NCBI RefSeq assembly: GCF_041296385.1
Contig: NW_027184061.1
Span: 248,001-312,000, forward strand
DNA: 64,000 nucleotides
From: Aphelocoma coerulescens
Taxonomy: Eukaryota > Chordata > Aves > Passeriformes > Corvidae
Reading direction: 5' to 3'
Below the pieces are notes generated by a model. That model saw nothing but the letters and a program-made list of their open reading frames with translations, had not been told where the DNA came from and did not search any database. This document shows positions 1 through 11,155 of the stretch, one piece after another (positions within the stretch are counted from its first letter, which is position 1; each line of letters starts with the position of its first letter). The position numbers and the translations under genes are program-made.

Positions 1-285
1 CTCCCCGTGGCCTCGGGCTCGGCCGGGACCCCTCGCCCCATGCCAGCGATGATTTTGGGGGGTCGTGTGTCCCCCCAGCCCCGCTGTCACTCTGCCCCTG
101 CCTGGCTGCTCCCAGTGTTCCCAGGAAGGCTTCCCAGTTCGCCCCGGTCCCGTTTATTGGGGAACAGTGGGAAGGGACTTTGGGGGATCCCGCGGGGGGA
201 CCAAGAGTGGAGGAGGCAGAACAGACCCCAGGATGGATCGGGAATGGGGACCCCCGTGTGTCACCCCTGTGTCACCCCCCCCCCC
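1..285 (+). pseudogene. MHC class II beta 3' UTR copy (partial)
   Basis: This stretch is closely similar, base for base over about 280 bp, to the reverse complement of 31000-31190, which lies just downstream of an MHC class II beta transmembrane exon. It therefore looks like the last, mostly untranslated part of a class II beta gene whose body lies to the left of the window. No coding exon of that gene is visible here. The open frames that cross it are not conserved between the two copies and are not real genes. The link to MHC comes from the neighbour of the second copy, not from this sequence alone. Confidence 0.5.
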
Positions 286-436
286 GGGGGGCCCTTGGGA
301 GGCACCTGAACACCAAATCGGCACCAGCGAACCCCAAAGGTGCAGAGACCCCCCCCTAAGTCGCCCCACAGCCCCCAACGACCAACCAAAATTCCCCGCG
401 AGTATCAGATAATCAGAGCAGGCGTTGAACAACCTT

Positions 437-487
437 CAGCCAATCAGAGCGCGCGGCGCTGGTGACTCACCAGTTGCCAGGCAGACC
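437..487 (-). promoter_or_regulatory. SXY-like MHC class II promoter module P1
   Basis: On the minus strand an X1-like box (CCTGGCAACTGGTG) is followed by an X2-like TGAGTCACC and, after the family's usual gap, a Y box CTGATTGG (CCAATCAG at 440-447). In MHC class II promoters the X boxes bind RFX and CREB-type factors, the Y box binds NF-Y, and CIITA is recruited to them. The module points left, away from a GC-rich stretch at 490-760 that resembles the leader of the zinc-finger genes at 26.1-26.6 kb. No class II exon lies immediately to its left in the correct direction, so it may be a relic. Confidence 0.6.
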
Positions 488-489
488 CG

Positions 490-790
490 CAGCGCTCAGC
501 GCTCCCCACCCGGACCCCGCCTGCGCCCCCCCCTCGCCCCCAGCGCCCCCCGCCAGGGGAATTTGAGGAGGGGGCGCGTGGGGGGCGCCCAGGCCGGGCC
601 CAGAGCCCAGCGCTGCCCCAGCCCGACCTGTCCCGGCTCCGTCTCGGCTCCTCCCGCGGGATGCGGCCGCGCTGGGAAAACGGGGGGCCAAGGGTGGGCG
701 CTGGGCCCGGGGGGAGCAGGAAAAGGGATGGGGGAGGAGGAGAAGAAGAAGGAGGCACCTTTTAATGATATTTTATTGAGTCTCATTTTT
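490..790 (+). other. Copy of zinc-finger gene leader region, no finger gene attached
   Basis: GC-rich sequence containing GCCAGGGGAATTTG, CAGAGCCCAGCGCTGCCCCA and a purine-rich tail, in the same order as 26150-26560 upstream of the zinc-finger gene at 26.9 kb. Here the similarity ends in AT-rich sequence near 760 and no zinc-finger exon follows. It is best read as a truncated duplicate of the leader/CpG-rich promoter region. Confidence 0.45.
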
Positions 791-1084
791 TAGAGACCAG
801 GATCAATACTCCCCGGCCGTCAGGGCGAGTCCCTCAGGGCTGCGGGGCCCTGCTGCCGGCTCACCCCGTGCCAGCCCAGCTCCAGCGCTCAGCGGGGCTT
901 TGGCTTCCCGTGCCCTTTCCCGTGTCCCCAGCCCAGCGTCACCAACCCCGTCTCCCCAGGTCGTGCCCCACCCCTGCCCCCCTCCCCCTTTGTTGAGACA
1001 CGGAGGATGAGAATTTCCCCACCATCCACCCCAAAGGTTCCCCTGAGGCCATTTCCTCACGTGCTTTCCCTTGGCAGCAGAGCC

Positions 1085-1290
1085 CCACCCCTCCTGGCTG
1101 CCCCCTCCTGTCAGGGACTTGGAGAGAGCCAGGTCCCCCCTGAGCCTCCTTTCCTCCAGGCTCAGCGCCCTCAGATCCCTCAGCTGCCCCTCAGAAGTCC
1201 TCCAGAGCCTTCCCCAGCTCCAATCCCATCTCTGGACGTGCTCCAACCCCTCCATGTCTTTCTTGAAGTTTGAAGCCCAATCGCTGCCCT
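1085..1290 (-). mobile_element. CR1 LINE fragment
   Basis: The plus strand reads CCCCTGAGCCTCCTTTCCTC then CTCCAGGCTCAGCGCCCTCAG, CTCTGGACGTGCTCCA and ATGTCTTTCTTGAAGTTTG. This is the typical reverse-complement series of an avian CR1 3' region, so the element lies on the minus strand. It is 5'-truncated, as most CR1 copies are. It sits about 460 bp upstream of the PIM-like start codon. Confidence 0.8.
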
Positions 1291-1563
1291 GTCGCTGCAG
1301 GTGCCAAAACCGCAGGGAGACTCCTTGGAAATGGGGGTAGAGAGGAGCCCTTCAAAGGGAAACGTGTGCAAAACTGCTGCCAATGGCCGAGCGGGTTTGG
1401 TGTGGCTGCGGGAGCAAGAGATGCTCCGGGACTCCGCCTCGGCCCCGGAGCGGAGCGGCCCGTGCTGCCCCGGGGCGCGCGGGGCTCGGCCGTGGGGCGC
1501 GCGGGGGGAACGGACACACGGGCACCGGACACACGGACACGCGGACAAACGCTCCCAGCGCTT

Positions 1564-1605
1564 CAGCGGCAGCAGCGGCAGCAGCGGCAGCAGCGGCAGC
1601 AGCGC
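1564..1605. repeat. GGCAGCAGC microsatellite
   Basis: About four to five tandem nine-base units of the GGCAGCAGC type, 145 bp upstream of the proposed PIM-like start codon. It is probably in the 5' untranslated region. It would encode Gln/Arg if translated in the upstream frame, but the better start codon lies downstream. Confidence 0.8.
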
Positions 1606-1749
1606 AAAAGCAGCGAGTCTAAGAACCCTCTGCGTCCCTTCTCCTGCTCCTCCTCTCCCTCTCCCAGTGTCTCGCACCCTCTCCCGCTCTCCCTTTGGTT
1701 CCCCAACCCCCCCTCCCGCGGCCTCCCTCTGCCCAGGCCCGGCCGGGCC

Positions 1750-4279
1750 ATGCCCCCGGCCCGCCCCCGGCCCCGGGCGGGGCTGCCCCCTCCCCGCCCC
1801 CGGGCGTCCCGCCGCGGTCCCGCCTCCGCCCGGCTCTCGCCGTCCTGGCTGTGGCGCTGCTGGGCGGGCATCAGTGCCTGGCTCCTGGGCACCATCGCCA
1901 GCCCCTGGCTCCGGCTGGCCCGACCCCGAGCCCGGCCCCGGCCTCGGCTCCTCCCGGGGCCCGCCGGGGACACAGGCGGCGCGGCCGCTCCCGCCGCCTC
2001 CGCAGCGTCTTCCCCGCTCCGAGCTCCGCCGCTCTTGAGCGCGGCCGCCGGCCCCGAGCCGCCGGTGGCCCCTCCAAAAGAGCCCCCATGTGCGGATGGC
2101 CGGCCCGGGGCGGTTGAGCGGCGCTCGGGGGCCGTTCCTGGCCCCGGGCCGAGCGCTGACGGCCGCGTCTCGCGGGCACGGAAGGCGCAGCAGGGCCTGA
2201 AGGAGCGCTACCGGCTGGGTTCGCTGCTGGGGCGCGGCGGCTTCGGCAGCGTCTTCGCGGCCACGCGGCTCTCGGACGGCGCCCCGGTGAGTGGCGGGGC
2301 CGGCGGCGGGCGCAGGAGGCGTGGGGCAAAGGAGGAGGAGAAGGAGCATGGGGCTGGGCACGGCGGGCGGCGAGCTCAGCCCGCTGCTCCCCTTGCCTTG
2401 CAGGTGGCCATCAAACGGGTGCCGCGGAACCGCATCGGCCATTGGGGCGAGCTGGTGAGTGAGCGAGGGGCAGCGGGAGAAGCCGGGGCGCGGCGGGCGG
2501 GGATGAGCCGAGGCCCGGCAGGGTGGAAGCCGCCAGAACGCCTCGAGGGAGAGCGGCCGTGGGGCCAGCGGAGCGCGCAGAGCGTTCCCGGCTGGCTGAG
2601 GGCTTCCCGAGCCCCGGCACGGCATCAGCCCCGCTGACGGCACCGTGCTCCTCCCGCAGCCCGACGGCACCCGAGCACCACTGGAGATCGTGCTGCTGGA
2701 CAAGGTGTCCGCTGGCTTCCCTGGCATCGTCCAGCTCCACGAGTGGCTGGAGCTCCCCAGCAACGTGGTGATGGTGCTGGAGCGCCCGGAGCGGTGTCAG
2801 GACCTCCTTCGCTTCATTCGGGCACGGGGCTTCCTGTGCGAGGAGGTGGCGCGGCACCTGTTCCGCCAGGTGCTGGAGGCCGTGCGGCACTGCACCAGCT
2901 GCGGGGTCCTGCACCGGGACATCAAACCGGAGAACATCCTGGTTGACCTGGCCACCGGGCAGGCCAAACTCATCGACTTTGGCTGTGGCACCTACCTGCA
3001 AGCCGCAGCCTACACCAGCTTTGCAGGTGAGCCCATGCAGGGGGAGGCTCCTGGTAGCGGCATCTCACAGCCCAACATCTCACAGCCCAACATCTCATGG
3101 CCCAACATCCCACAGCCCAACATTTCACGGCCCAACATCTCACAGCCCAAGCCGGCTGTGGCAGGGGGGATTCTCCCTTTTGCTGCCAGTCATGGCAGCC
3201 GGAGTCTTCAGCTGAGCCGCTTTTGAGCGGCGCTGGCTGAGGGGCCATCTTCCAGCCCTGCTGGCAGCCTTCGCCAGCCACTCTGCCCAGGAGTGGCGCT
3301 GGGGCTGGGGCAGCCAGCGCCACAGAAACACCCGTGGGTGGGGGGAACAGAGAGGGGGGGCCAGAACCTGTGCCCCAGCCCGTTTGGTGTGCAGGCGAGA
3401 CAGGGCTCGGACTGCTCTGCTGCCCGTGGTTGCCTTGGCTTAAGAATGGTTTCTGGGGCAGTGCAGGCAGGGAGGATGAAAGCGTGGTTTTTCCCCAGCA
3501 CCAAGTGGGTTTTTCCTTTGCATGGAATGCTCGGGCCTTGCCAGGGCTTCCGCTGCCCTCTTGCAACACCAGCGGCTTCTTTTCCAACCCCCAGTTTGTA
3601 CACAAGTCCCAGGTGCTGGCCAGAGGGCAGCGGGTCACGCCGCGTGCCGCTGCTGCGGCCCCCCCATGCCCAGGGATGCTGGGGCGAGGCTCTGGGAGCA
3701 GGCAGCGTCCCCCTGAAGAACTCCATCTCTATTCCATAGGAACACCATCCTACAGCCCTCCGGAATGGACCCAGTTCGGCTGGTACTACGGCGAGGCAGC
3801 GACCGTCTGGTCCCTGGGCATCGTGCTGCACCAGATGGTCTGCGGGGAGCACCCTTTCAGGAGGGGCTGGAACAGCACCTGGGGCCGGCTCTCGCTCCCA
3901 CGACGGCTCTCTCCAGGTGGATCCTCATCTCTGCAGCACGGGAGGAATAGCAGTGCTGGGAGACAGCAGGGGGCTCAGGAGCATCCTGCACTGGCAGCTG
4001 CTGAGGAGGTGGCAATGTCCTGCTCCCCTGCTCTCCTGCAAAAGAAAGAATTGATGGCAAAGTTTAGGCACAGCCCTGAGTACACACAGTACAGCCTGGC
4101 CATGGCAAGAGTGTGGCAAAGTGGACAGGAGCCTTCTGCAACTGACTGGTGCTTTCTGCTTTCACTCCACAGAGTGCCAGAATCTCATCCGACGGTGTTT
4201 ATCCGTGCTCTCCTCGGAAAGGCCCTCATTAGAAGACCTATCCTGTGATCCCTGGATGCAGGATATTCGCGTGCCGTAG
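1750..4279 (+). CDS. PIM-like serine/threonine kinase, intact, five coding exons
   Basis: Exons 1750-2286, 2404-2454, 2660-3026, 3740-3916 and 4173-4279 join in phase at GT..AG sites to give 412 aa with a TAG stop. Exon 2 (51 nt) and exon 3 (367 nt) match the usual PIM gene structure. Visible: glycine loop GRGGFG (161-166), VAIK lysine 183, the PIM-type hinge LERPE near 236-240, HRDIKPEN with Asp283, DFG at 302-304, and the SPPEW and DPWMQD motifs. PIM kinases are constitutively active cytosolic/nuclear Ser/Thr kinases promoting survival and growth. The ATG at 1750 was chosen as the start of a long Pro/Arg/Ala-rich N-terminal extension (about 150 aa, absent from PIM1); the frame is open further upstream, so the start is uncertain. 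PIM1-like genes are multicopy in songbirds. Confidence 0.88.
3061..3150. repeat. 15-bp minisatellite, six copies, in PIM-like intron 3
   Basis: Six tandem copies of CATCTCACAGCCCAA with scattered substitutions, just inside the intron that separates the DFG-encoding exon from the next exon of the PIM-like gene. No function is evident. Confidence 0.9.
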
Positions 4280-4540
4280 GAGAAGGGAGAGAGCCACACG
4301 CATGCTTTGACCCAGGGAGCCGGTAAGTTCCAGCTGCACACGCGCCTTGGCAAGAAGCAGCAAAGAAAGGCAGAGATTTTGTCCTGCCTGAATCGCTGCG
4401 CAGGGCTCCTCAGCTGGGCACGCGCAGCCCTGCTGCTGGAGCTGAGCTGCTCTTCCCAGCACTGGTGGCCCCCACGCCAGCTGCTTTTGCTTGTCCTTCT
4501 TCAGCGACAGCCGGGGCCCTGGGCAGAGCACTGACAGCCT
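4280..4540. other. 3' flank of PIM-like gene
   Basis: Sequence between the PIM-like stop codon and the start of the neighbouring pseudogene. I see no canonical AATAAA here and no conserved frame. The 3' UTR probably occupies part of it. Confidence 0.4.
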
Positions 4541-4549
4541 GCTCCAGCC

Positions 4550-5830
4550 CCAGGGAAGAAGGAGCCCCTGGAGAAGCTGTGCCAGGTGCGGCTGCTGCTG
4601 CTGGAGACATGGAGGGTGGCATCAAGGATGACAAGCTCTTCCTCCACCTGGCAAGCTGAAGATGATGGACTTCAATTGTGGCACCTTCTCCAAAGCCAGG
4701 CTCCACAGCGAATTTGCAGATGAGTCCACACGCAGGGGGATGCTCCCAGATTTGTGCATTGCACAGCCTGGCCGGGAAGCAAAGGTTCCCCCCTTTGCTG
4801 GGGCGGATGCAACCAATTCTTCAGTCGGCTGCCAAGCTGCTTTTTGGCAGGGCTGGGGGGATGGGCTGGGCTGGTTTTGAACTGGGAGTCTGCTCCTGGC
4901 CCTGCCAACAGTCCCCAGCACCCACCGTGGCCCGCGCTGGGGCTGGGGCTGGGGCAGCCAGCCCGACACAAACAAAGCCCCATGGTGGGAGCAGAGGTTG
5001 GACACCAGAAGCTGTGCATGGGCTGCTTTGCTCTGCAGGCAAGGAAGGGCTTGGGCTGCTCCACTGCCCTTGTTGGCTTTGGGCTCAGCATGACTTTTGG
5101 GGGCAGTGCAGGGGGAAGGCAGAAAGCGTGGGCTGCCCTGGCCCGGGGGTGGGTTTTTCCCTCGCATGGTGGGCTTGGGCCTTCCACAAGGCCCCAGCAG
5201 AGGGAAGATTTCTTACCTTTTTCCTTGTTTTCCCTTTTTGTCTGTAATCTCTTTTCATTGATTTATGGTTTGTTTTTCCAAAGGAAGCGTTCTAGGTGCT
5301 GTCTGGTCCGGATGGCAAAGTGCTTGGGAGCAGCTGTGGCGTGGGTGGGACGTGCCCTTGGAGAAGGGCTGAGGACACCGTTTGGGAGCAGCTTTTCTTC
5401 TGGCAGCCGGAGGCGTGAGGTGGGTGCCCGTCCTCTTGGCACGGCTGGGATAAGGGCTTTTGGGAGACGGCAGCGAGCGCAGCAGCATCCCGCTCTGGGC
5501 AGCTGCTGAGGAGGTGGCTGTGCCACGGCCGGCTGCAGGCTGGGCACGTGTCCTGCCCTCCTGCTCTCCTGCCAGAGGCAGCAATGCTGGGCAGCTTTGG
5601 GCAGCGCTCTGAGCACGGCCAGCACGGCCTGGGCACCGCGGGCGGCTGGGACAAGGGGGACGGGAGCCTTCAGCTGACGGGCGCTTTCTGCTTTCTCTCC
5701 TTGCAGCCGGGCTCTGTGGATGCTGAGGCTGCTCTGGGCTCCGCCAGGGCTCTGCTGCGGCTCAGCCCCGGGGCCACGAGAAGCCAAAGAAGAAACGCCG
5801 TGACCTGCAGCAGAGACGTGCTTGAGCAGC
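4550..5830 (+). pseudogene. PIM-like kinase pseudogene
   Basis: A decayed copy of the adjacent PIM-like locus. At 4555-4590 the reading KKEPLEKLCQV resembles the start of a PIM kinase domain, but it runs straight into a remnant of the DFG exon: MMDFNCGTFSKARLHSEFA at about 4662-4726, with DFG changed to DFN. The next 500 bp (4920-5200) match intron 3 of the intact gene at 3300-3560, and 5440-5705 match its intron 4, ending in a CTTGCAG acceptor. Most of the kinase domain is missing, so it cannot encode an active enzyme. The order matches the intact gene, so it is a duplicated, internally deleted gene rather than a processed copy. Confidence 0.7.
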
Positions 5831-5929
5831 TCGGCAGTGCAGCTCAAGTTTGCAGAGCGTGCACCTCCGGGGGAAAATATGACACCCCCCCAATAACAAA
5901 CTTGTTCAGTAACTTCTGAAATGAAATCA

Positions 5930-7639
5930 GTCTGGGATGACCCCCAATGCCATTTTTCAGCTTGCTCAAGCTGAAGCTCAGCCTTTCTCTCAACAGTTCT
6001 CTCCCCCACCTGCCTTTTGCTCCACAAGTGCTCCCTCTTTCCCCCAGTGAGTTCCCAGCTCACCGCAGTCCCCATTGCACTGTAGCCTTCCTTGATGCCC
6101 CTGGCCACGAGTGAGCCCCAGGTTTAGGGACTCATGTTGTCACTGGCTGAAGAACAGCAATGTCTCAGAGGTCGGGTGAGATTTGGGGGTCATTCAGAGC
6201 TGCTCTCCAGGCCTCAGCTCTGCTCACTGCTGGGTTCCCACTCCCTATTCCTAATTCTTCACAGAGCAGGATGAGCTCTGTGAATGCCCTTGACCCTCGC
6301 CACTCTTCCCGGCCCAGCCACCCAGCCCAGTTAGGCTTAAGCTGGAGCTTCTCTGTCTCCTCTGGCACCCCAGTGCAGTCCCCTCTGCGGGGAGCAGCAG
6401 CCCCAGAGCGCAGCACACAGCAGTGCAGGCCACACCTGGAGCAGCTCCCTGCAGCCATGGCCTGGCTCTTTGTGGCAACCAAATGCTCCCTGTGTGCAGC
6501 TGTCCCTGGAGGATGGCCCCAGGGCAGAGCCCAGCCGGGCTCCCACTGCATCCCCTGGAGCCTGGGCCAGACAGCGCTGGCAGAGCTGAGGTTCATGGTG
6601 AGCACCCAGAGCTGTGGCTCGCAGTCGGTGTTTGCAAGCGTTGTGATCTCATCTCCTGCAACCTGTGGGGAAAACGAGCTGTGCAGCCAGGCCAGCGCTG
6701 CCCCTCTGGGCAGGGGCGAGGCTGAAGGCCTTTCCTCTTGCCAAGGAGGTGGCATTAAGCCTTAGCGGGGCCTGGCAGCTGTGGAGCCGGATCTCGCCCG
6801 CTGTCCGGGACTCGCTGCCCACCAACCGCCCCCACCCGCCGGCTCCATTCTGCAGGGACAGAAGGCTCTGGCTGTGCGAGGGTTTCCATCACGTCTGTGT
6901 ACCCGTGGCTGTGGAACGCACATGGAGAGGGAAAGTGTCAGCCACGGTGCTGGCACACTCCTTCCTTTCCATACAGGACACGTCCCTGCGCACCCCGTGT
7001 GTGGATCTATTCAAAGGAGAGGCGTGGATAGAGATTTCCCACAGAGCTCTGACTCTGGCGGAACTCACCTTGTCAGCCAGCAGCCAGGGCATTTGTTTCC
7101 CAGCTCTGGGTCAGTCGGTGCCCCAGAGCTGAAGGGAGCAGCATTTAGAAGCATTTTCCAGATTTCCAGGCAGGCAGTGGAGCTGACAAGCATCCGTGCA
7201 ACTCGCTGTGTTCATTGGGAGGGGCTGCTGCTTCTTTGGGAATACAGCACACCGGAGACACGAGACTTGGAAAATCCCAGCTCTCTGTGGATTTGTGCAG
7301 GAGGGGGAGCAGCAGAAACACTTTGTGTCTGCTTGTGGGGACACAAGGTCCAAGGAGCGGGGCTGGCAGAGGGTGACCTGGGCCGCTGGCAGCTCAAGTC
7401 CCGTGTGTTGCATCTGCCTGAGGGAAAGTTCATGGGCCTTCCAGGGCTGTGCTTTGCATTGGTAGCTGGACGGGTGCTGGTAACAGAGCGGTGTTCTGGC
7501 TACTGCCCAGCAGCGCTGTCCCTCTGCCATTCCTTCCCCCATCAGAGGGGATGGGAGCGGGCAGGATCCTGGCAGGGGACACAGCCAGGCCAGCGGACCC
7601 AAATCAGCCAAGGGGATGTTCCAACCATATGACCCAGAT
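5930..7639. other. No recognised gene
   Basis: About 1.7 kb with several open frames of 60-280 codons on both strands, none with a recognisable domain, splice-consistent structure or repeat counterpart elsewhere in the window. I see nothing here that I can support as a gene. Confidence 0.5.
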
Positions 7640-9473
7640 CAGATGTATAAAGCAAAGGGAGAGAGGAGGAAGGACACCTTTTCCCCCAGAAGCTGAAGTT
7701 TCCCTGAGTGTTCCAGTTCCAAACTCTTAACCCTTTTTGGAGGCATAACGTTCTCACCCCATAGTCTTCCAGTCATCCTCGAGTTGTAGAATTTTAGAGC
7801 AGTCAAATTAATCAAGTTCACATTTTCTAGATTTTGCTGTGTCATTTCCTTGATATCCATGCGAGAGGGGACACAGTGATGGATGGGTTTGCATGGGAGC
7901 TGCAGAGCCCGGAATGGAGAGCCTGAGTGTCCCAGCAGGATTTGCAGGAGTGTGGAGGGCAGCTGGAAAGAAGATGGTGGGCAATATTCTCCTGCCTCCA
8001 TCTTCCAAGGAAACTTTGATTCAGTCCCTGTCTGCATTCTGCCATGGGGCCTCCAGAGGCCCAGGGAGGTGTCTGGGTGGCCCCAGAAGGCGCTTGCAGG
8101 ACCCTGGGGCAGCAGGGAAGGGGCAGGAGCATCCCTGTGGTGCTGGGAGAGACACCCAGAGGGGGCCACCCCTGGGGCCCAGGCAAGAGCTGCATTCAGG
8201 CAGCCAAATTCATGCAGGGTCTGCCCGGGCGCTGCCAAGGACCAGTCCAGTGAGCTCCTGTCCTCTTTCACCGCTTTGTATTTTCTTTGTATTTCTTTGT
8301 ATTTATTTCTTTGTATTTATCCTTATTATTATCTTTGTATTTGTTGACCCTCAAAATGCCATTCGAAATCATTTTCCCTCAAAATAAATACTGACTTAAT
8401 TTGGTGTGCTGCTTTGGACAAATTTGCAGGAAAATATCCTCTGACAGAAGGCAGGTTACAACCAGCCCTCTCCCACCAGGTCTGCCAAAAAATATTTTCC
8501 TCTGAGGAAAGTGAAAGAGAAAAAGAACCTATTTATTTAACAAACACACAGGAAAAGGATAATAATGCTGAATACTAAAACCTCTCGCTGTGGAGAGAAA
8601 CCTGGGAAGATTTCAGAGTCCTTCTGTAGGTGTGCTCTCTCTCCTCCTCCTTGGAGCTGGGTTGGTGTCCTCCAGGGCCTCGGTGGAAAATTTTCCCGGT
8701 GTGTTCTGATGTTGAAACAGTCCAGAAGAGAAGAAGGGAAAAAGCCCAAGTCCCAGGAAAACAAACTTCAACTCTCCGTCTCCCTCTGGAGAAAAGGAGC
8801 CAAAAGCGCGCTGGAAAGCAAGCAGGGCGCTCCCTCCGCTCTTCTCGCTGCCGCAGCAGAACACAGAGGAGTGTGTGTCTGTGTCCTTGAACAACCGCTT
8901 TGAAAAGTTCGCTCGGTGTTTTCTCTCTCCCCCGTCGGGCTCAGTTTAAAGGCACAGAAAGGCACAGGATTGATTTCTGGGCAGAGAGCAGCGATAGGGG
9001 ATACACATCATAAAGTCACCCCCAGACAGGAATGTACGTAGTTGGAGAGCTCTACAGTCCCGTGTCTTTAGTTCCAAGGGTATGGAAGTGTCAATGGGTC
9101 CTTTGGTAATCGCACAGTTCTGGATCGGTTCCTGCCGGGTGGAGCCATTTTTATACAGAAGTCAGTGTATTCACACAGCACAGATTGTTGTGTTTTCCTG
9201 TGTATCAATTTCTGTGTAAACCTGCATCCCGTTGTACAGTTTTATCGATGTATGAATTTCTGTGTAAAGCTGCGTGGCCTTGTAGAGTTTGGTTCAGGCT
9301 CTGTGGGTGTTGAGAGAGTGCGATGGATGTTTGGCTTTCTCTCCAGACGTGTATCTGTACAGGTACCACCGTGTGACCCATCAGACATTTAACTGTGTGA
9401 ACCAAAAGGGATCTTTGTATCTTTCCATATGGTGAGCAGAGATGGAACAATCTGCAGGAAGCTCGTAACAGAA
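7640..9473 (+). repeat. Dispersed 1.8-kb repeat, copy 1 (inverted relative to 62240-64000)
   Basis: This block recurs in reverse complement at 62240-64000 and, for its first 0.7 kb, at 13490-14170. It contains a TTTGTATTTC-type tandem stretch at 8274-8345. Open frames in the copies are of similar size but show no known domain. It flanks an ERVL LTR in both full copies, so it is the old host sequence or a composite repeat into which that LTR was inserted. The family is not identified. Confidence 0.8.
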
Positions 9474-10409
9474 TGTTGGGGTTTTGGGAGTTCTCCTGGG
9501 GTTTTTTTCTGTTAAAGGAATTTTCCCCATACATGTTGCCACGGGGACAAACTACTGGGTGCTTAAGAAAAACAACAGTCCTGGCCATAGATGGAGGGGT
9601 GCATCTGTCTACTCTTTTTTTCACCTGGCTGTGTGGGCAGTCAGTCCCTGGCGTTTTGGATGACGGAGAGAGAGGCTGCTTCTTCGGCTGCTTTCCTTCT
9701 ACCAGAGAGAACCAGGTTTCCCAAGCCTGCCTTCCCTGCCCCACTGGGAGCCAGGCTGCAGCCGCCCTGCCCCTGCCATTGCTTCAAGCTTTTGCTGCTC
9801 TGTAGGCCCGCTCTCCCTGCCTGCCGAGACCTCCGGGGGTTCCCACTGCAGCTCCAGAATTTTGATACATCTTGTCTGCCACGCGGGATTTGTGCTCATC
9901 CCTGCTGTTCCAGCCTGCCTTTCCAGCCTGCTGTTCCCAAGGGTCCAGCCGGACACCGGGATCGGCTGTCCAGGGGGTTTTTGAAATCTTTGTTCCATCC
10001 CTTCCCCGGGATCCCAGGCCGCCAGTGCCGCGTGCTCCCCGAGCTCGCTCCGGAGCGCCCCCTGCAGCCCAGGGGGAACCATCGCACCTGCCCTGCTCAC
10101 CGGGAGCCGCCAGCGCCCCTGCCGGCTGCGAGCGGAACTGCACCCGAGGGGAAAGGGCCTGGCAGCCGAGAAGGCTGGGACTGGGTTTGTGATTGTTTGC
10201 TGTTACTGTCATAGTTGATGTTGTTTTGTTGGACTGGTTATATATATAAATATATATATAGTAAAGAACTGTTATTCCTATTTCCCACATCTTTGCCTAA
10301 AGGCCCTTGATTTCAAAATTATAATAACTGGGAGGAAAAAGGGGTTTTATCTGCCACTTCAAGGGAGGCTTCTGCCTTCCTTAGCAGACCGTCTTTCAAA
10401 ACCAAGACA
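9474..10409 (+). mobile_element. ERVL-type LTR, isolated copy
   Basis: About 936 bp starting TGTTGGGG and ending CCAAGACA. It matches the two LTRs of the ERVL provirus at 61302-62239 and 49953-50871 in reverse complement, so its sense strand is plus. The left flank (CAGAA) is the same as at the provirus 5' LTR. The right flank (TAGGC) does not repeat it, so there is no target-site duplication. Sequence right of it belongs to a different retrovirus, which suggests that recombination joined the two. A TATATATAAATATATA run lies at 10240-10260. Confidence 0.75.
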
Positions 10410-10980
10410 TAGGCAAAACAGCGAAACATGCGTGTGGACATTTTTTACAAGCATTTGCAGCATTGGGTGTTCCTCAGGAAATTAAAACAGACAATGGTCC
10501 AGCTTAGAGAGGACGAACCCTAGACACATTTTTGAAGAATTGGGGTGTTCATCACATATTTGGCATTCCTAATTCTTCTACAGGCCAAGCCATCATTGAG
10601 AGAACACACCATACCTTAAAATCTCTTTTGGATAAACAGAAAAGGGGGGAAGCAGAGGCTACGCCTCAGATGTGATTGAATAAAGCTTTGTATGTTTTAA
10701 ACTTCCTGAATAGCTCCTTTTCAGAACCTACTCCAGCAATTATCAGGCATTTTTCAAATAGTACTCAGGCAAAATTGAGAGAAAATCCTTTAGTTTTGAT
10801 CAAAGATTTAGAGACGGGAAAGATCGACGGCCCATTTCAACTAATAACTTGGGGCAAGGGATATGCTTGTGTCTCAACAGGTGCAGGACCGAAGTGGATT
10901 CCAGCAAAAAACGTGAAACCTCATCAAGTCCAGAAACAAGCAGGAATCGACTCCGGGAACAAGGAGGCGAGCGCGTAGAC
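10410..10980 (+). pseudogene. Retroviral integrase remnant (class II-like ERV)
   Basis: Near 10430-10510 the reading contains the core motif KTDNGPA, followed by several stops and frameshifts to 10675. From 10676 an open frame of 100 codons carries the C-terminal integrase motif GPFQLITWGKGYACVST, typical of betaretrovirus-like (class II) integrases. The element is 5'-truncated by the LTR junction at 10409, with no gag, protease or RT in this copy. It is clearly inactive as an integrase. Confidence 0.75.
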
Positions 10981-11155
10981 GTGAATCAGTGTCAACGCTA
11001 CTGTCGATGCCACAGACATCAATTGTTTTTTTTGTGCAAGAACTGTGGACTGAATATTATGCAAAAAGTGGGGAAGTTAATGGTGTAAATTTTGTATGTA
11101 AGAGTGTGTTAGAAGTTCTGTTACAGATCAGAGATTCCTATGTGGGATAAAGCTG

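Noticed and set aside
1180..2763. 527-codon minus-strand open frame
   Set aside because: It lies antisense to the PIM-like exons 1-3 and is Pro/Arg/Gly-rich with no domain. It is a shadow of GC-rich coding sequence.
3061..3150. Regular short repeats that could suggest a CRISPR-like array
   Set aside because: The units are head-to-tail without spacers, in an intron of a vertebrate gene; it is a minisatellite.
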